Made by a program: the position numbers and the translations under genes | The notes under the pieces: generated by a model | Seen by the model: only the letters and a program-made list of their open reading frames with translations | What the model was told of the DNA's origin: nothing | Database searches by the model: none | Shown: piece after piece, positions 1 through 10,010 of the stretch | How positions within the stretch are numbered: position 1 is the first letter of the stretch | Layout of the letters: each line of letters opens with the position of its first letter | Assembly: GCA_947453725.1 (NCBI GenBank) | Contig: CANGHH010000022.1 | Location: forward strand, 1 to 64,000 | Direction of reading: 5' to 3' | DNA from: Betaproteobacteria bacterium | GTDB lineage: Bacteria > Pseudomonadota > Gammaproteobacteria > Burkholderiales > Burkholderiaceae_C | Length of the DNA stretch: 64,000 nucleotides

Positions 1-82
1 CCGCATAGGCCGCCTGTCGCTCTGCGCTGTGCCCGCCGGCCTGGCGCGGATCCGAAAAGCGCAGGTAGCTGTAAACCAACAT
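1..82 (-). CDS. Serine recombinase (resolvase family), N-terminal fragment cut by the window edge
   Basis: Reading the minus strand from the ATG at 82 gives 27 codons starting MLVYSYLRFSDPRQAGGHSA and running off the left edge. The Y-S-Y-L-R-F-S-x-x-x-Q pattern is the first beta strand of the resolvase/invertase catalytic domain, and Ser10 in RFS is the expected nucleophile. Many Burkholderiales recombinases begin almost identically. These enzymes cut and rejoin DNA through a 5'-phosphoserine link in mobile elements. The gene is divergent from rimO with only 11 bp between the two start codons, which is unusually tight and suggests the left edge belongs to a mobile element. Length and subfamily (small resolvase or large integrase) cannot be seen. 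Confidence 0.7.
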   Translation of the reverse strand, partial: MLVYSYLRFSDPRQAGGHSAERQAAYA

Positions 83-93
83 AGATCGCCCTC

Positions 94-1479
94 ATGACCG
101 AAGAAATCATCGCGGTTCCCCGTATAGGTATGGTATCTCTAGGCTGCCCCAAGGCGCTGACCGATTCCGAACTCATCCTCACCCAGCTGCGCGCCGAGGG
201 CTACGAGACCAGCAAGAGCTACGAGGGCGCCGACCTCGTGATCGTCAACACCTGCGGCTTCATCGACGACGCCGTCCGGGAGAGCTTGGACACCATCGGC
301 GAAGCGCTGTCAGCCAACGGCAAGGTCATCGTCACCGGCTGCCTCGGGGCCAAGGCGGGTGACGACGGCGGCAACCTGGTGCGCCAGATGCACCCCAGCG
401 TGCTGGCCGTCACCGGTCCGCACGCCACGCAGGAAGTGATGGACGCGGTGCACATCCATGTGCCCAAGCCGCACGACCCCTTCCTGGATCTGGTGCCCGA
501 ATCACGGGGCATTGCCGGCATCAAGCTGACGCCGCGCCACTACGCCTACCTGAAGATCAGCGAGGGCTGCAACCACCGCTGCACCTTCTGCATCATCCCC
601 AGCATGCGCGGCGACCTGGTGTCGCGGCCCATCGGCGACGTGCTGAACGAAGCCCGCGCGCTGTTCGAATCGGGGGTCAAGGAACTGCTGGTCGTCAGCC
701 AGGACACCAGCGCCTACGGCGTCGACGTCAAGTACCGCACCGGCTTCTTCGACGGCCAGCCGGTGAAGACCCGGCTGTTCGAGCTGTGCCAACGCCTGGC
801 GACCTTGGCCGAGGACCACGGCGCCTGGGTGCGGCTGCACTACGTCTACCCCTACCCGAGCGTCGACGAGGTGCTGCCGCTGATGGCCCAGGGCCGTATC
901 CTGCCCTACCTGGACGTGCCCTTCCAGCACGCCCACCCCGATGTGCTGAAGCGCATGAAGCGCCCGGCCAGCGGTGAACGCAACCTGGAGCGGCTCGCCC
1001 GCTGGCGCGAGCTGTGCCCCGAGATCGTCGTGCGCAGCACCTTCATCGCCGGCTTCCCGGGCGAGACCGAGGCTGAATTCGAGACCCTGCTCGACTTCGT
1101 CCGCGAAGCGCAGATCGACCGCGCCGGCTGCTTCGCCTATTCGCCCGTCAAGGGCGCCACCGCCAACGAGCTGCCGGGCCAGCTGCCGCAGGCCGTCCGC
1201 GAAGAGCGCCAGGCGCGCTTCATGGCCGTCGCCGAGGCGGTGTCCATCGCCAAGCTGAAGCGCCGCGTCGGCGCGACCATGCAGGTGCTGATCGACCACG
1301 CGCCGGCGCTGGGCCGCAAGGGCGGCATAGCCCGCAGCTATGCCGACGCGCCCGAGATCGACGGCACGGTGCGCCTGCTGCCGCCCGAGAAGGCGAGCAA
1401 GACGCTGAAGGTCGGCGAATTCACGCGCGCCCGCATCGTGGCCACCGACGGCCACGACCTCGTCGCCCTGCCCATCTGA
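94..1479 (+). CDS. rimO: Ribosomal protein uS12 methylthiotransferase RimO
   Basis: 461 residues, normal length for RimO. It adds a methylthio group to the conserved aspartate of ribosomal protein S12. Domains in order: N-terminal UPF0004 domain with cluster cysteines (SLGCPKA, NTCGF, TGCLG), radical SAM domain with C159-x3-C163-x2-C166 in [10 protein letters not shown], and a C-terminal TRAM domain. The S12-type signature SLGCPKA distinguishes it from the tRNA enzyme MiaB. The start lacks a clear Shine-Dalgarno and sits 11 bp from a divergent recombinase gene, so its native promoter may lie inside or beyond that element. Confidence 0.96.
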   Translation: MTEEIIAVPRIGMVSLGCPKALTDSELILTQLRAEGYETSKSYEGADLVIVNTCGFIDDAVRESLDTIGEALSANGKVIVTGCLGAKAGDDGGNLVRQMHPSVLAVTGPHATQEVMDAVHIHVPKPHDPFLDLVPESRGIAGIKLTPRHYAYLKISEGCNHRCTFCIIPSMRGDLVSRPIGDVLNEARALFESGVKELLVVSQDTSAYGVDVKYRTGFFDGQPVKTRLFELCQRLATLAEDHGAWVRLHYVYPYPSVDEVLPLMAQGRILPYLDVPFQHAHPDVLKRMKRPASGERNLERLARWRELCPEIVVRSTFIAGFPGETEAEFETLLDFVREAQIDRAGCFAYSPVKGATANELPGQLPQAVREERQARFMAVAEAVSIAKLKRRVGATMQVLIDHAPALGRKGGIARSYADAPEIDGTVRLLPPEKASKTLKVGEFTRARIVATDGHDLVALPI

Positions 1480-1490
1480 AACCAGCCGCC

Positions 1491-2687
1491 ATGAGCCTCA
1501 AGCCCGCCTGCGACCTCAGCACCGACCTGATCCACCACCCCTACCAGCCGCCGGCCGGTTTCGAGGCGCCGCAAGGCCCCGTCCACAAGGCCAGCACCGT
1601 GATCTTCAAGGACACCGCGGCGCTGCGCAGCCGCGACTGGAAGCGCCGCGACGGCTACACCTACGGCCTGCACGGCACGCCGACCACCTTCGCGCTGGAA
1701 GCCCGCATCGCCACGCTGGAAGGCGGCAGCCACTGCCTGCTGCTGCCCAGCGGCCTGGCCGCCGTCGCGCTGGTCGGCATGGCGCTGCTGTCGGCCGGCG
1801 ACGAGGTGCTGCTGCCGGCCAATGTCTACGGCCCGAGCCGCGAGTTCGCGCGCCACGAACTGGCCCGCTGGGGCATCACGCACCGCCTGTACGACCCGCT
1901 GGACACCGCGGCGCTGGCCGGGCTGATCGGCCCGCAGACCAAGCTGATCTGGCTCGAAGCGCCAGGCTCGGTGACGATGGAATTCCCCGACCTGGCCGGC
2001 CTGGCCGTCGTGGCCCGGGGGCGCGGCGTGATCACCGCGCTGGACAACACCTGGGGCGCCGGCATCGCGCTGCGCGGCTTCGATCACGGCATCGACATCG
2101 TGATGCAGGCGCTGACCAAGTACCCCAGCGGCGGCGGCGACGTGCTGATGGGCTCGGTGGTCACGCGCGACGCCGCGCTGCACGAGAAGCTGGCCTTCAC
2201 GCAGATGCACACCGGCTTCGGCATTGCCGGCAACGACGCCGAACTGGTGCTGCGTTCGCTGGCCACGATGCCGCTGCGCTACGCCGCCCAGGACCGCGCC
2301 GGCCGTGCACTGGCGCAGTGGCTGGCGCAGCGCAGCGAAGTCGCCGCCGTGTTGCACCCGGCGCTGGCCGGCTCGCCGGGCCATGCCCAGTGGCAGCGCC
2401 ACTGCAGCGCGGCGGCGGGCCTGTTCTCGATCGTGATCGATGCGCGACACAGCGCCGCCCAGGTCGACGCCTTCGTCGACGGCCTGCGGCTGTTCCGCAT
2501 CGGCTATTCCTGGGCCGGCCCGCAAAGCCTGGTTGTGCCCTACGACACCGCCTCGATGCGCGACGCTGCCGCGCTGGCGAAGTCACCCTGGCTGCAGGGC
2601 CACCTGGTGCGCTTCTCGCTGGGCCTGGAAGCCGTCGAAGACCTGCAGGCCGACCTGGCGCAGGCGCTGTCAGCCGCTTTCGGCTGA
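1491..2687 (+). CDS. metC: Cystathionine beta-lyase (MetC-type, PLP-dependent)
   Basis: 398 residues of the Cys/Met metabolism PLP family (fold type I). It would split cystathionine to homocysteine, pyruvate and ammonia in methionine synthesis. The PLP-binding lysine is K210 in ALTKYPSGGGD, and the cofactor-ring region (LLPSGLAAVAL) and the aspartate in ALDNTWGAG are present. It follows rimO by 11 bp, so the two may be cotranscribed. The family also holds gamma-synthases and gamma-lyases; the K-Y-P-S-G-G-G-D context fits the beta-lyase of Burkholderiales. Confidence 0.85.
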   Translation: MSLKPACDLSTDLIHHPYQPPAGFEAPQGPVHKASTVIFKDTAALRSRDWKRRDGYTYGLHGTPTTFALEARIATLEGGSHCLLLPSGLAAVALVGMALLSAGDEVLLPANVYGPSREFARHELARWGITHRLYDPLDTAALAGLIGPQTKLIWLEAPGSVTMEFPDLAGLAVVARGRGVITALDNTWGAGIALRGFDHGIDIVMQALTKYPSGGGDVLMGSVVTRDAALHEKLAFTQMHTGFGIAGNDAELVLRSLATMPLRYAAQDRAGRALAQWLAQRSEVAAVLHPALAGSPGHAQWQRHCSAAAGLFSIVIDARHSAAQVDAFVDGLRLFRIGYSWAGPQSLVVPYDTASMRDAAALAKSPWLQGHLVRFSLGLEAVEDLQADLAQALSAAFG

Positions 2688-2693
2688 CAGCGC
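2664..2693. terminator. Perfect 13-bp hairpin overlapping the metC stop
   Basis: GCGCTGTCAGCCG (2664-2676) and CGGCTGACAGCGC (2681-2693) are exact reverse complements around a CTTT loop. It contains the metC stop codon and lies between the convergent metC and smpB genes, so it can end transcripts from both sides. There is no T tract, so it may act as a pause or 3' end protector rather than a classic intrinsic terminator. Confidence 0.6.
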
Positions 2694-2698
2694 GCGGC

Positions 2699-3187
2699 TC
2701 AGGCCTTGGAGGAGACCTTGTGCCGCATCAGGCGGCCCTTCTCGCGGTTCCAGTCGCGTTCCTTTTCGGTGTTGCGCTTGTCGTGCTCGGCCTTGCCCTT
2801 GGCCAGCGCGATCTCGGCCTTCACGCGGCCGCCCTTGTAGTGCAGGTTCAGCGGAACCAGCGTGAAACCCTTCTGCTCGACCTTGCCGATCAGGCGGCGG
2901 ATTTCTTCCTTGTGCATCAAGAGCTTCTTGGTGCGGTCGGCTTCGGGGTGGATGTGGGTCGATGCCGTGCGCAGCGCGTTGATGCGGCAGCCGATCAGGA
3001 ACAGCTGGCCGTCGCGGATGGTCACGTAGCCGTCGGTCAACTGGACCTGACCGGCGCGGATGGCCTTGACCTCCCAGCCTTCCAGCACCATGCCCGCCTC
3101 GTGCTGTTCGTCGATGTGGTACTCGTACCGGGCACGGCGGTTCTCGGCGATGTTGGCAATCTGGGCGGGGCGGGGCGTCTTGGACAT
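2699..3187 (-). CDS. smpB: SsrA-binding protein SmpB
   Basis: 162 residues, the usual length. SmpB binds tmRNA and delivers it to stalled ribosomes for trans-translation. The oligonucleotide-binding barrel is recognisable ([35 protein letters not shown]), followed by the [13 protein letters not shown] segment and the basic C-terminal tail ([17 protein letters not shown]) that folds in the decoding centre. It is divergent from ratA, the standard arrangement in many proteobacteria. Confidence 0.97.
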   Translation of the reverse strand: MSKTPRPAQIANIAENRRARYEYHIDEQHEAGMVLEGWEVKAIRAGQVQLTDGYVTIRDGQLFLIGCRINALRTASTHIHPEADRTKKLLMHKEEIRRLIGKVEQKGFTLVPLNLHYKGGRVKAEIALAKGKAEHDKRNTEKERDWNREKGRLMRHKVSSKA

Positions 3188-3221
3188 GGGCTGGCAGTCA
3201 CCTGGGGCTGAACTGCACTTC

Positions 3222-3239
3222 TACAATGCGGCCATTGTA
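3222..3239. promoter_or_regulatory. Symmetric palindrome giving a TACAAT -10-like hexamer on both strands
   Basis: TACAATG (3222-3228), CGGC, CATTGTA (3233-3239) is a perfect inverted repeat between the divergent smpB and ratA starts. Each strand shows TACAAT (5 of 6 to the -10 consensus). No good -35 was seen on either side. If the plus-strand hexamer is used, the ratA transcript would start only a few bases before its ATG at 3239. Confidence 0.35.
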
Positions 3240-3691
3240 TGAAGCACGTGCGCAAGTCGGTCCTGCTCTTTTACTCGCCCCGCGAGATGTTCGACCTGGT
3301 GGTCGGGGTCGAGGCCTACCCGGCCTTCCTGCCCTGGTGCCAGAGCGCCGAAGTGCTGGAGCAGCACGCCGACGGCGTCGTCGCCCGGCTGGGCCTGGCC
3401 TACATGGGCGTGCGCCAGTCGTTCACGACGCGCAACCACAACGTCAGCGGCGAGTCGGTGCAACTGCACCTGATCGACGGGCCCTTTTCGCTGCTCGAAG
3501 GCCACTGGCAGTTCAAGCCGCTGGGCGCCGCCGACGCTGCGCAGGCCGCCTGCAAGATCGAATTCGACCTGCGCTACGACTTCTCCAGCAAGGCGCTGGA
3601 AGCCGTCGTCAGTCCGGTCTTCGACCGGGTGGCGAACACCTTCGTCGACAGCTTCGTGCGCCGGGCCGAAACCGTCTATGGCACCCGCTGA
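3239..3691 (+). CDS. ratA: RatA/COQ10-type START-domain protein
   Basis: 150 residues of the polyketide cyclase/START family (ribosome association toxin RatA; Coq10-like). Visible family features are the N-terminal V-x-K-S-V-L-L-F-Y-S-P-R-E-M-F-D-L-V strand/helix, YPAFLPWC and the final helix FDRVANTFVDSFVRRAE. E. coli RatA was reported to block 70S assembly, whereas the mitochondrial relatives bind ubiquinone; which role applies here cannot be told. It forms an overlapping pair with rnfH, and smpB is its divergent neighbour. Confidence 0.9.
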   Translation: MKHVRKSVLLFYSPREMFDLVVGVEAYPAFLPWCQSAEVLEQHADGVVARLGLAYMGVRQSFTTRNHNVSGESVQLHLIDGPFSLLEGHWQFKPLGAADAAQAACKIEFDLRYDFSSKALEAVVSPVFDRVANTFVDSFVRRAETVYGTR

Positions 3692-3707
3692 AGCCGGGCC
3701 TGCGGCG

Positions 3708-4019
3708 ATGAACATCGAGGTCGTCTATTGCCCCGGGCCTGGCGTCTGCGACCGCCTGCTGCTGAACCTGCCCGCGGGGGCCACGGTGGCCGATGCGCTG
3801 GCCGCCAGCGGGTTGGCCGAGCGCCACCGGCTGCCGGACTCGGGGCTGCGCCTGGGCGTGTGGTGCAAGCCTTGCGAAGTACACAGCCTGCTGCGTGAAC
3901 GCGATCGGGTCGAGGTCTACCGGCCGCTCACCGTCGACCCGAAGGAAGCCCGCCGGCAGCGCTACCAGCAGCACAAGCAAAGCCTGGCAGCCCGCCCCAA
4001 ACGCCCCGGCCCGGCCTGA
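3708..4019 (+). CDS. rnfH: RnfH/RatB-family ubiquitin-like fold protein
   Basis: Small beta-grasp protein (UPF0125). The ATG at 3708 gives 103 residues starting MNIEVVYC, which matches the family N-terminus. An upstream in-frame ATG at 3678 would overlap ratA by 14 bases and add ten residues. Family landmarks: L-N-L-P-x-G-A-T-V-x-D-A-L near residue 22, and GVWCKPC then DRVEVYRPLTVDPKEARR near the C-terminus. The partner is ratA. Molecular role is unsettled. Confidence 0.9.
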   Translation: MNIEVVYCPGPGVCDRLLLNLPAGATVADALAASGLAERHRLPDSGLRLGVWCKPCEVHSLLRERDRVEVYRPLTVDPKEARRQRYQQHKQSLAARPKRPGPA

Positions 4020-4028
4020 GCGCGGGAC

Positions 4029-4562
4029 TCAGCGGCAATTCGTCGTCACGGCTTCGCGGGCTTGTGCCAGTTCGTCGGTGCGGGCCTTGTCGTCGAGCAC
4101 CTCGCGTTCGCCCCTGGCGTTGACCCGCGACAGACGCTGACCGCCTTCCAGCGTGCTGATCTGGGCCCGCGCGCGCTGGCAGTTGTCGGCGCGTTGGGCG
4201 GCGGTCCGCGCGTCGTCGGCCCTGGCCCTGGCGGCCTGTTCCTGCTCGGCGGCGCGGCGGCGGGCCTCGACCTCGCGTTCGAGCGGCACCTTGGCATCGG
4301 CCGGCGCCGAGGCCGCTGAAGCCGGCGTGCCGGTCGCCCCGGGCGCGCCCAGTGGCAAGGCGTTGCGCCGAGTCGCTGCCGGTCGGCCGAGAATGTCCTG
4401 GTCGGCGATCTCGCGCGGCGGCGGCCGGTCGCTGACGGTCACGTTGCCCTCCTTGTCGCGCCATTTCCATTGCGCCTGACTGGGCAAGACCAGGGCCAGC
4501 AGCGGCAGCGCCACCAGCCAGGGGGCGCAGCGCCGCATCGATAGAACGGTTGCGTTTCGCAT
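4029..4562 (-). CDS. Secreted DUF4124 domain protein
   Basis: 177 residues from the ATG at 4562. An N-terminal signal peptide ([23 protein letters not shown] region) is followed directly by a DUF4124 motif ([18 protein letters not shown]). The rest is an Ala/Arg/Glu-rich helix (about residues 75-130) and a short C-terminal block with two cysteines. DUF4124 proteins are periplasmic proteins of unknown function, common in beta- and gammaproteobacteria. A start at 4625 is possible but would put 21 residues before the signal peptide. It is convergent with rnfH and divergent from guaB. Confidence 0.85.
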   Translation of the reverse strand: MRNATVLSMRRCAPWLVALPLLALVLPSQAQWKWRDKEGNVTVSDRPPPREIADQDILGRPAATRRNALPLGAPGATGTPASAASAPADAKVPLEREVEARRRAAEQEQAARARADDARTAAQRADNCQRARAQISTLEGGQRLSRVNARGEREVLDDKARTDELAQAREAVTTNCR

Positions 4563-4624
4563 GCCCGAAGTGTAGGCCCGGCCAGCGGCCCGTGGCATCG
4601 CGGGCGGGGTCGCAGCCCGCTGCA

Positions 4625-4655
4625 TTCAGGGCGACCGCAGGGCCCTCCCTATAAT
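4625..4655 (+). promoter_or_regulatory. Sigma70-type promoter of guaB
   Basis: A perfect TATAAT lies at 4650-4655, 27 bases before the guaB ATG at 4683. The best -35 candidate is TTCAGG at 4625-4630 with a long 19-base spacer, so the -35 is weak. Confidence 0.6.
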
Positions 4656-4682
4656 CTGGTTTTGCGTCTGGAGCCTCGTCTC

Positions 4683-6173
4683 ATGCGCCTACTCGGCAAA
4701 GCGCTCACCTTCGACGATGTGTTGTTGGTGCCTGCGTACTCCCAGGTGTTGCCCCGCGACACCAGTCTGGCCACCCGGCTGTCCCGCAACATCACGCTGA
4801 ACCTGCCCCTGGTTTCGGCGGCCATGGACACGGTCACCGAAGCACGGCTGGCCATCGCCATCGCGCAAGAGGGCGGCATCGGCATCGTCCACAAGAACCT
4901 CACGGCCAAGCAGCAGGCGGCCGAAGTGGCGCGCGTCAAGCGCTACGAATCGGGCCTGCTGCGCGACCCGATCACCGTGGCACCCGACGCCACCGTTCGA
5001 CAGGTGATGGCCTTGTCGCGCCAGCATGGCGTGTCGGGCTTTCCGGTGGTCGAAGGCCGCACGGTCGTCGGCATCGTCACCAACCGCGACCTGCGTTTCG
5101 AGACCCGCCTGGACGCCCCGGTGCGCGAGATCATGACGCCGCGCGAACGCCTGGTCTACGTCCAGGAAGGGGCCTCGCTCGAAGAAGGCAAGGCGCTAAT
5201 GCACCGCCACCGCCTGGAGCGCGTGCTGGTGGTCAGCGACAGTTTCGAGTTGCGCGGGCTGATGACGGTCAAGGACATCACCAAGCAGACCAACTTTCCG
5301 AATGCCGCTCGCGACGCCCAGGGCAAGCTGCGCGTCGGCGCCGCGGTCAGCGTCGGCGAGGGCACCGAAGAACGCGTCGAACTGCTGGTCCGGGCCGGTG
5401 TCGACGTGCTGGTCGTCGACACCGCCCACGGCCACAGTGCCGGCGTCATCGACCGCGTGCGTTGGGTCAAGCGCAACTTCCCGCAGGTCGACGTCATCGG
5501 CGGCAACATCGCCACCGGCGCGGCCGCGCTGGCGCTGGCCGAAGCCGGCGCCGACGCCGTCAAGGTCGGCATCGGCCCGGGCAGCATCTGCACCACACGC
5601 ATCGTCGCCGGGGTCGGTGTGCCGCAGATCATGGCCATCGACAGCGTCGCCAAGGCCTTGCAGGGCAGCGGCGTGCCGCTGATCGCCGACGGCGGCATCC
5701 GCTATTCGGGCGACATCGCCAAGGCGCTGGCCGCCGGTGCCAGCACGGTGATGATGGGCAGCATGTTCGCCGGCACCGAAGAGGCGCCGGGTGAGACCAT
5801 CCTGTACCAGGGCCGCACCTACAAGAGCTACCGCGGCATGGGCAGCATGGGCGCGATGCAGCAGGGTTCGGCCGACCGCTACTTCCAGGACATCGACAAG
5901 AATATCGACAACGACGGCGCCAGCAACCCCAACACCGCCAAGCTGGTGCCCGAGGGCATCGAGGGCCAGGTGCCTTACAAGGGTTCGGTGGTCGCCATCG
6001 TGTTCCAGATGGCGGGCGGTTTGCGCGCCTCGCTGCATTACTGCGGTTGCGCCAGCATCGAAGAGATGCAGCAGCGCGCCGAGTTCGTCGAGATCACCAC
6101 GGCCGGCATCCGCGAGAGCCACGTCCACGACGTGCAGATCACGAAGGAAGCTCCGAACTACCGCATGGAATGA
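4683..6173 (+). CDS. guaB: Inosine-5'-monophosphate dehydrogenase
   Basis: 496 residues from the ATG at 4683; an in-frame TTG at 4662 is upstream but adds a non-family extension. GuaB oxidises IMP to XMP with NAD+, the first committed GMP step. The catalytic loop GPGSICTTR carries Cys303; two CBS domains interrupt the barrel (about residues 95-210: [15 protein letters not shown] and [18 protein letters not shown]). The flap region with GMGSMGAMQ is intact. It is followed by an MFS gene whose start overlaps its stop, and then guaA, so the GMP pathway is grouped. Confidence 0.97.
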   Translation: MRLLGKALTFDDVLLVPAYSQVLPRDTSLATRLSRNITLNLPLVSAAMDTVTEARLAIAIAQEGGIGIVHKNLTAKQQAAEVARVKRYESGLLRDPITVAPDATVRQVMALSRQHGVSGFPVVEGRTVVGIVTNRDLRFETRLDAPVREIMTPRERLVYVQEGASLEEGKALMHRHRLERVLVVSDSFELRGLMTVKDITKQTNFPNAARDAQGKLRVGAAVSVGEGTEERVELLVRAGVDVLVVDTAHGHSAGVIDRVRWVKRNFPQVDVIGGNIATGAAALALAEAGADAVKVGIGPGSICTTRIVAGVGVPQIMAIDSVAKALQGSGVPLIADGGIRYSGDIAKALAAGASTVMMGSMFAGTEEAPGETILYQGRTYKSYRGMGSMGAMQQGSADRYFQDIDKNIDNDGASNPNTAKLVPEGIEGQVPYKGSVVAIVFQMAGGLRASLHYCGCASIEEMQQRAEFVEITTAGIRESHVHDVQITKEAPNYRME

Positions 6174-7459
6174 CTGCGCCCCAGACCTCCGCCGCCACCC
6201 CCGCCGCGCCCGTCACGCCCCCGGGCGGCCGGCAGGCCGCGATGCGCTTCATCATGGTCACGGTGCTGATCGACATGCTGTCGGTGGGCCTGATCGTGCC
6301 GGTGCTGCCGGCCCTGGTTGGCAGGTTCACCAGCAGCCCGGCCGAGCAGACTTACTGGTACGGCATCGTGGCCGGCGCCTACGCCATCGCCAGCTTCGTC
6401 GGTGCGCCTTTGCTCGGCGCGCTCTCCGACCGCTACGGCCGGCGGCCGATCCTGCTGCTGGGTTTCTGCGGCCTGGCGATCAACTTCTTCACCACCGCGC
6501 TGGCCACCACGGCCTACACGCTGGTCGTGTCGCGGCTGATCGGCGGTGCGATGCAGGCCAACGCGGCGGTGGCCAACGCCTATGTCGCCGACATCACGCC
6601 GCCCGAGCAGCGCGCCAAGCGCTTCGGCATGCTGGGGGCGATGTTCGGCATCGGCTTCATTCTCGGCCCGGTGCTGGGCGGCATCCTGGGCGGCGTCGAC
6701 CTGCAACTGCCCTTCTTCGTCGCCGGCGGCCTGGCGCTGACCAATCTGGCCTACGGCTACTTCGTGCTGCCTGAATCGCTGCCCGCCGACCGCCGGCGCG
6801 TCGTCGACTGGCGGCGCGCCAACCCGCTGTCGTCGCTGAAGCAACTCGCCGCGTTGAAAGGCGTCGGCTTGCTGTTCGGCGTGCTGGCCTGCGCGGCGCT
6901 GGCCCAGTTCACGCTGTACACCACCTGGGTGCTCTACGCCACCTTCAAGTTCGGCTGGGGGCCGTCGCAGAATGGCTGGTCGCTGTTCGCCATAGGCGTC
7001 GTCTCGGCGGTGGTGCAGGGTGGCCTGCTCGGCCGCCTGCTGAAGATTTTCACGCCGCAGAAGCTGGCGGTGCTCGGCCTGGTCTCGTCGACCGCCGCTT
7101 TCATCGGTTTCGGTCTGGTGACCGAGGGCTGGATGATGTATCTCGTCATCGTCGCCAACCTGCTCGGCAACACCGTGGGCGCGGCCCTGCAGAGCCTGGT
7201 GTCGAGCGCCGCCAGCGGCAGCGAACAGGGCCAGACGATGGGCTCGATCAGCGGCCTCAACAGCCTGATGGCCGTGGTGGCGCCGCTGATGGCAGCGCCG
7301 CTGCTGGCCGCCGTTTCCCACCTGCCGGCCGGCGACTGGCGCATCGGCGCGCCGATGTACTTCTGTGCCGCGCTGCAGGCGCTGGCGCTGGTGCTGGCCG
7401 TCACCCATTTCCGCAGTGCCCGGCGCCTGAAGCTGGCTGCAGCCTCACCCAGCGCCTGA
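6170..7459 (+). CDS. MFS transporter, TetA/TCR-like
   Basis: 429 residues from the ATG at 6170, which overlaps the guaB TGA (ATGA), indicating translational coupling. About twelve hydrophobic segments are visible, with the MFS loop 2-3 motif in [12 protein letters not shown] near residue 80 and a motif C-like [11 protein letters not shown] near residue 165. The overall pattern ([18 protein letters not shown]) is that of the tetracycline-resistance-like DHA1 exporters that sit between guaB and guaA in several Burkholderiales. Substrate unknown; placement suggests a nucleoside or purine analogue, but this is inference only. Confidence 0.88.
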   Translation: MTAPQTSAATPAAPVTPPGGRQAAMRFIMVTVLIDMLSVGLIVPVLPALVGRFTSSPAEQTYWYGIVAGAYAIASFVGAPLLGALSDRYGRRPILLLGFCGLAINFFTTALATTAYTLVVSRLIGGAMQANAAVANAYVADITPPEQRAKRFGMLGAMFGIGFILGPVLGGILGGVDLQLPFFVAGGLALTNLAYGYFVLPESLPADRRRVVDWRRANPLSSLKQLAALKGVGLLFGVLACAALAQFTLYTTWVLYATFKFGWGPSQNGWSLFAIGVVSAVVQGGLLGRLLKIFTPQKLAVLGLVSSTAAFIGFGLVTEGWMMYLVIVANLLGNTVGAALQSLVSSAASGSEQGQTMGSISGLNSLMAVVAPLMAAPLLAAVSHLPAGDWRIGAPMYFCAALQALALVLAVTHFRSARRLKLAAASPSA

Positions 7460-7490
7460 ACCGCAGCCTGATCCGTAGCCCCAGCCGCCC

Positions 7491-9077
<1,587 letters not shown>

Positions 9078-9295
9078 ATCGGAATCGGTTGGCACCGTTC
9101 AAGGGCGTTCTGCAAACCGACGATCCTTCAGCGGCATCAAGAATTCAAGTGACAAGTTCGTTCAAGGACGAGCACCAGTCACGGAGATGGGTTGGCGGTA
9201 GAACCGACGGTCGATGCGCGGTGCCTCTGAACCGCCCGATAAAGTACGGTCAAGCTGTCTTGACGGCAAATCGGCGGCAAGCAGCGTAGCCGCAA
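9078..9295. other. Gene-free gap after guaA
   Basis: 218 bases between convergent guaA and a secreted-protein gene, somewhat lower in GC than its surroundings. I see no convincing ORF, terminator or repeat of the guaA 3' end. Confidence 0.5.
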
Positions 9296-9721
9296 TCACT
9301 TCACCAGCAGTTCTGCCTGGTCGAACTGCAGGTGATGCAGCGAAATCTTGACGCTAAGCCGATGTTCGGAAAGCGTCGGGGGGACGGTGAATCCGCAGTC
9401 CAGCGCTACTTCCCCATCTTCGAATCTCGATTGGGTTTTGCTGTCTGCGCGGCATTCAAAGGGCAGGTCATTGAGCTGGACCAGCCGCAGCGACACCTCG
9501 CTGTCGTCGTGGCTGCCCAGGAATCGCGCGATGAACTGGACCTCTCTCACGCCGGCAGAAGCCGGCAGGGTACAAACGGCCTGGCCTTCCTCGTCGTTGA
9601 GGGTTGTGGCCTGGCAGCTGGGGGCCGTTGCAGCCGAAGCCACAGCCGTCGACGCCAGCAGTGCCAACACCAGCGATGCTCGCTTCGCGGTCAAGCGAGG
9701 GCTTTGAGAGAACTCGGACAT
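9296..9721 (-). CDS. Hypothetical secreted protein
   Basis: 141 residues, no family recognised. The N-terminus has a basic start (PRLTAKRAS), a hydrophobic core (LVLALLASTAVASAA) and a likely signal peptidase I site around residue 32. The mature part of about 110 residues is acidic with four cysteines, possibly two disulfides, and predicted beta strands (VREVQFIARFLG, VSLRLVQLNDL, HRLSVKISLHHLQF). It stands alone between guaA (convergent) and an fnr-like gene (divergent). Confidence 0.65.
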   Translation of the reverse strand: MSEFSQSPRLTAKRASLVLALLASTAVASAATAPSCQATTLNDEEGQAVCTLPASAGVREVQFIARFLGSHDDSEVSLRLVQLNDLPFECRADSKTQSRFEDGEVALDCGFTVPPTLSEHRLSVKISLHHLQFDQAELLVK

Positions 9722-10010
9722 GTGGGCATGCTACCGCTGGCAAGTGACGAGCCGATGGCGGCCTGCTTGGGCAGGAAGCTCGAACTGGACCAGCGCGAGG
9801 CCGCCGAGATCTCCGGCGGCGGCGGCTTCGGCCGCGCCCAGCAACTCGCGGGGGTGAACTTGCGCTGTTGCGTCAGCACGCGCCAGCCTGCAGTGGCGAA
9901 GTTCTCGACGGCGTTACATCGGGACTTCCGGGAATGGGTCTGTTCGTCGTCGAACAGACCCCCGGGTGGCGGCGGCTTAGCGTGGCGCTTCACATTCCGG
10001 GAGCGTGCTG
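9722..10010. other. Intergenic region upstream of the fnr-like gene
   Basis: 289 bases between divergent genes. It has no supported gene. Its one clear structure is the inverted repeat at 9936-9961, listed separately. Confidence 0.5.
9936..9961. promoter_or_regulatory. Perfect 11-bp inverted repeat upstream of the fnr-like gene
   Basis: GGGTCTGTTCG (9936-9946), loop TCGT, CGAACAGACCC (9951-9961). It lies 50 bases before the ATG at 10011. There is no T tract. It could be an operator bound by a dimer, a leader hairpin, or a terminator-like element; it does not match the FNR box TTGAT-N4-ATCAA. Confidence 0.45.

Noticed and set aside
3678-3707. Longer RnfH start overlapping ratA
   Set aside because: The extra ten residues do not match the family N-terminus, which begins near MNIEVVY; kept as an alternative.
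10005-10010. GTG start two codons before the chosen fnr ATG
   Set aside because: The ATG at 10011 has better spacing to GGGAG; the two choices differ by only two residues and do not affect the domains.
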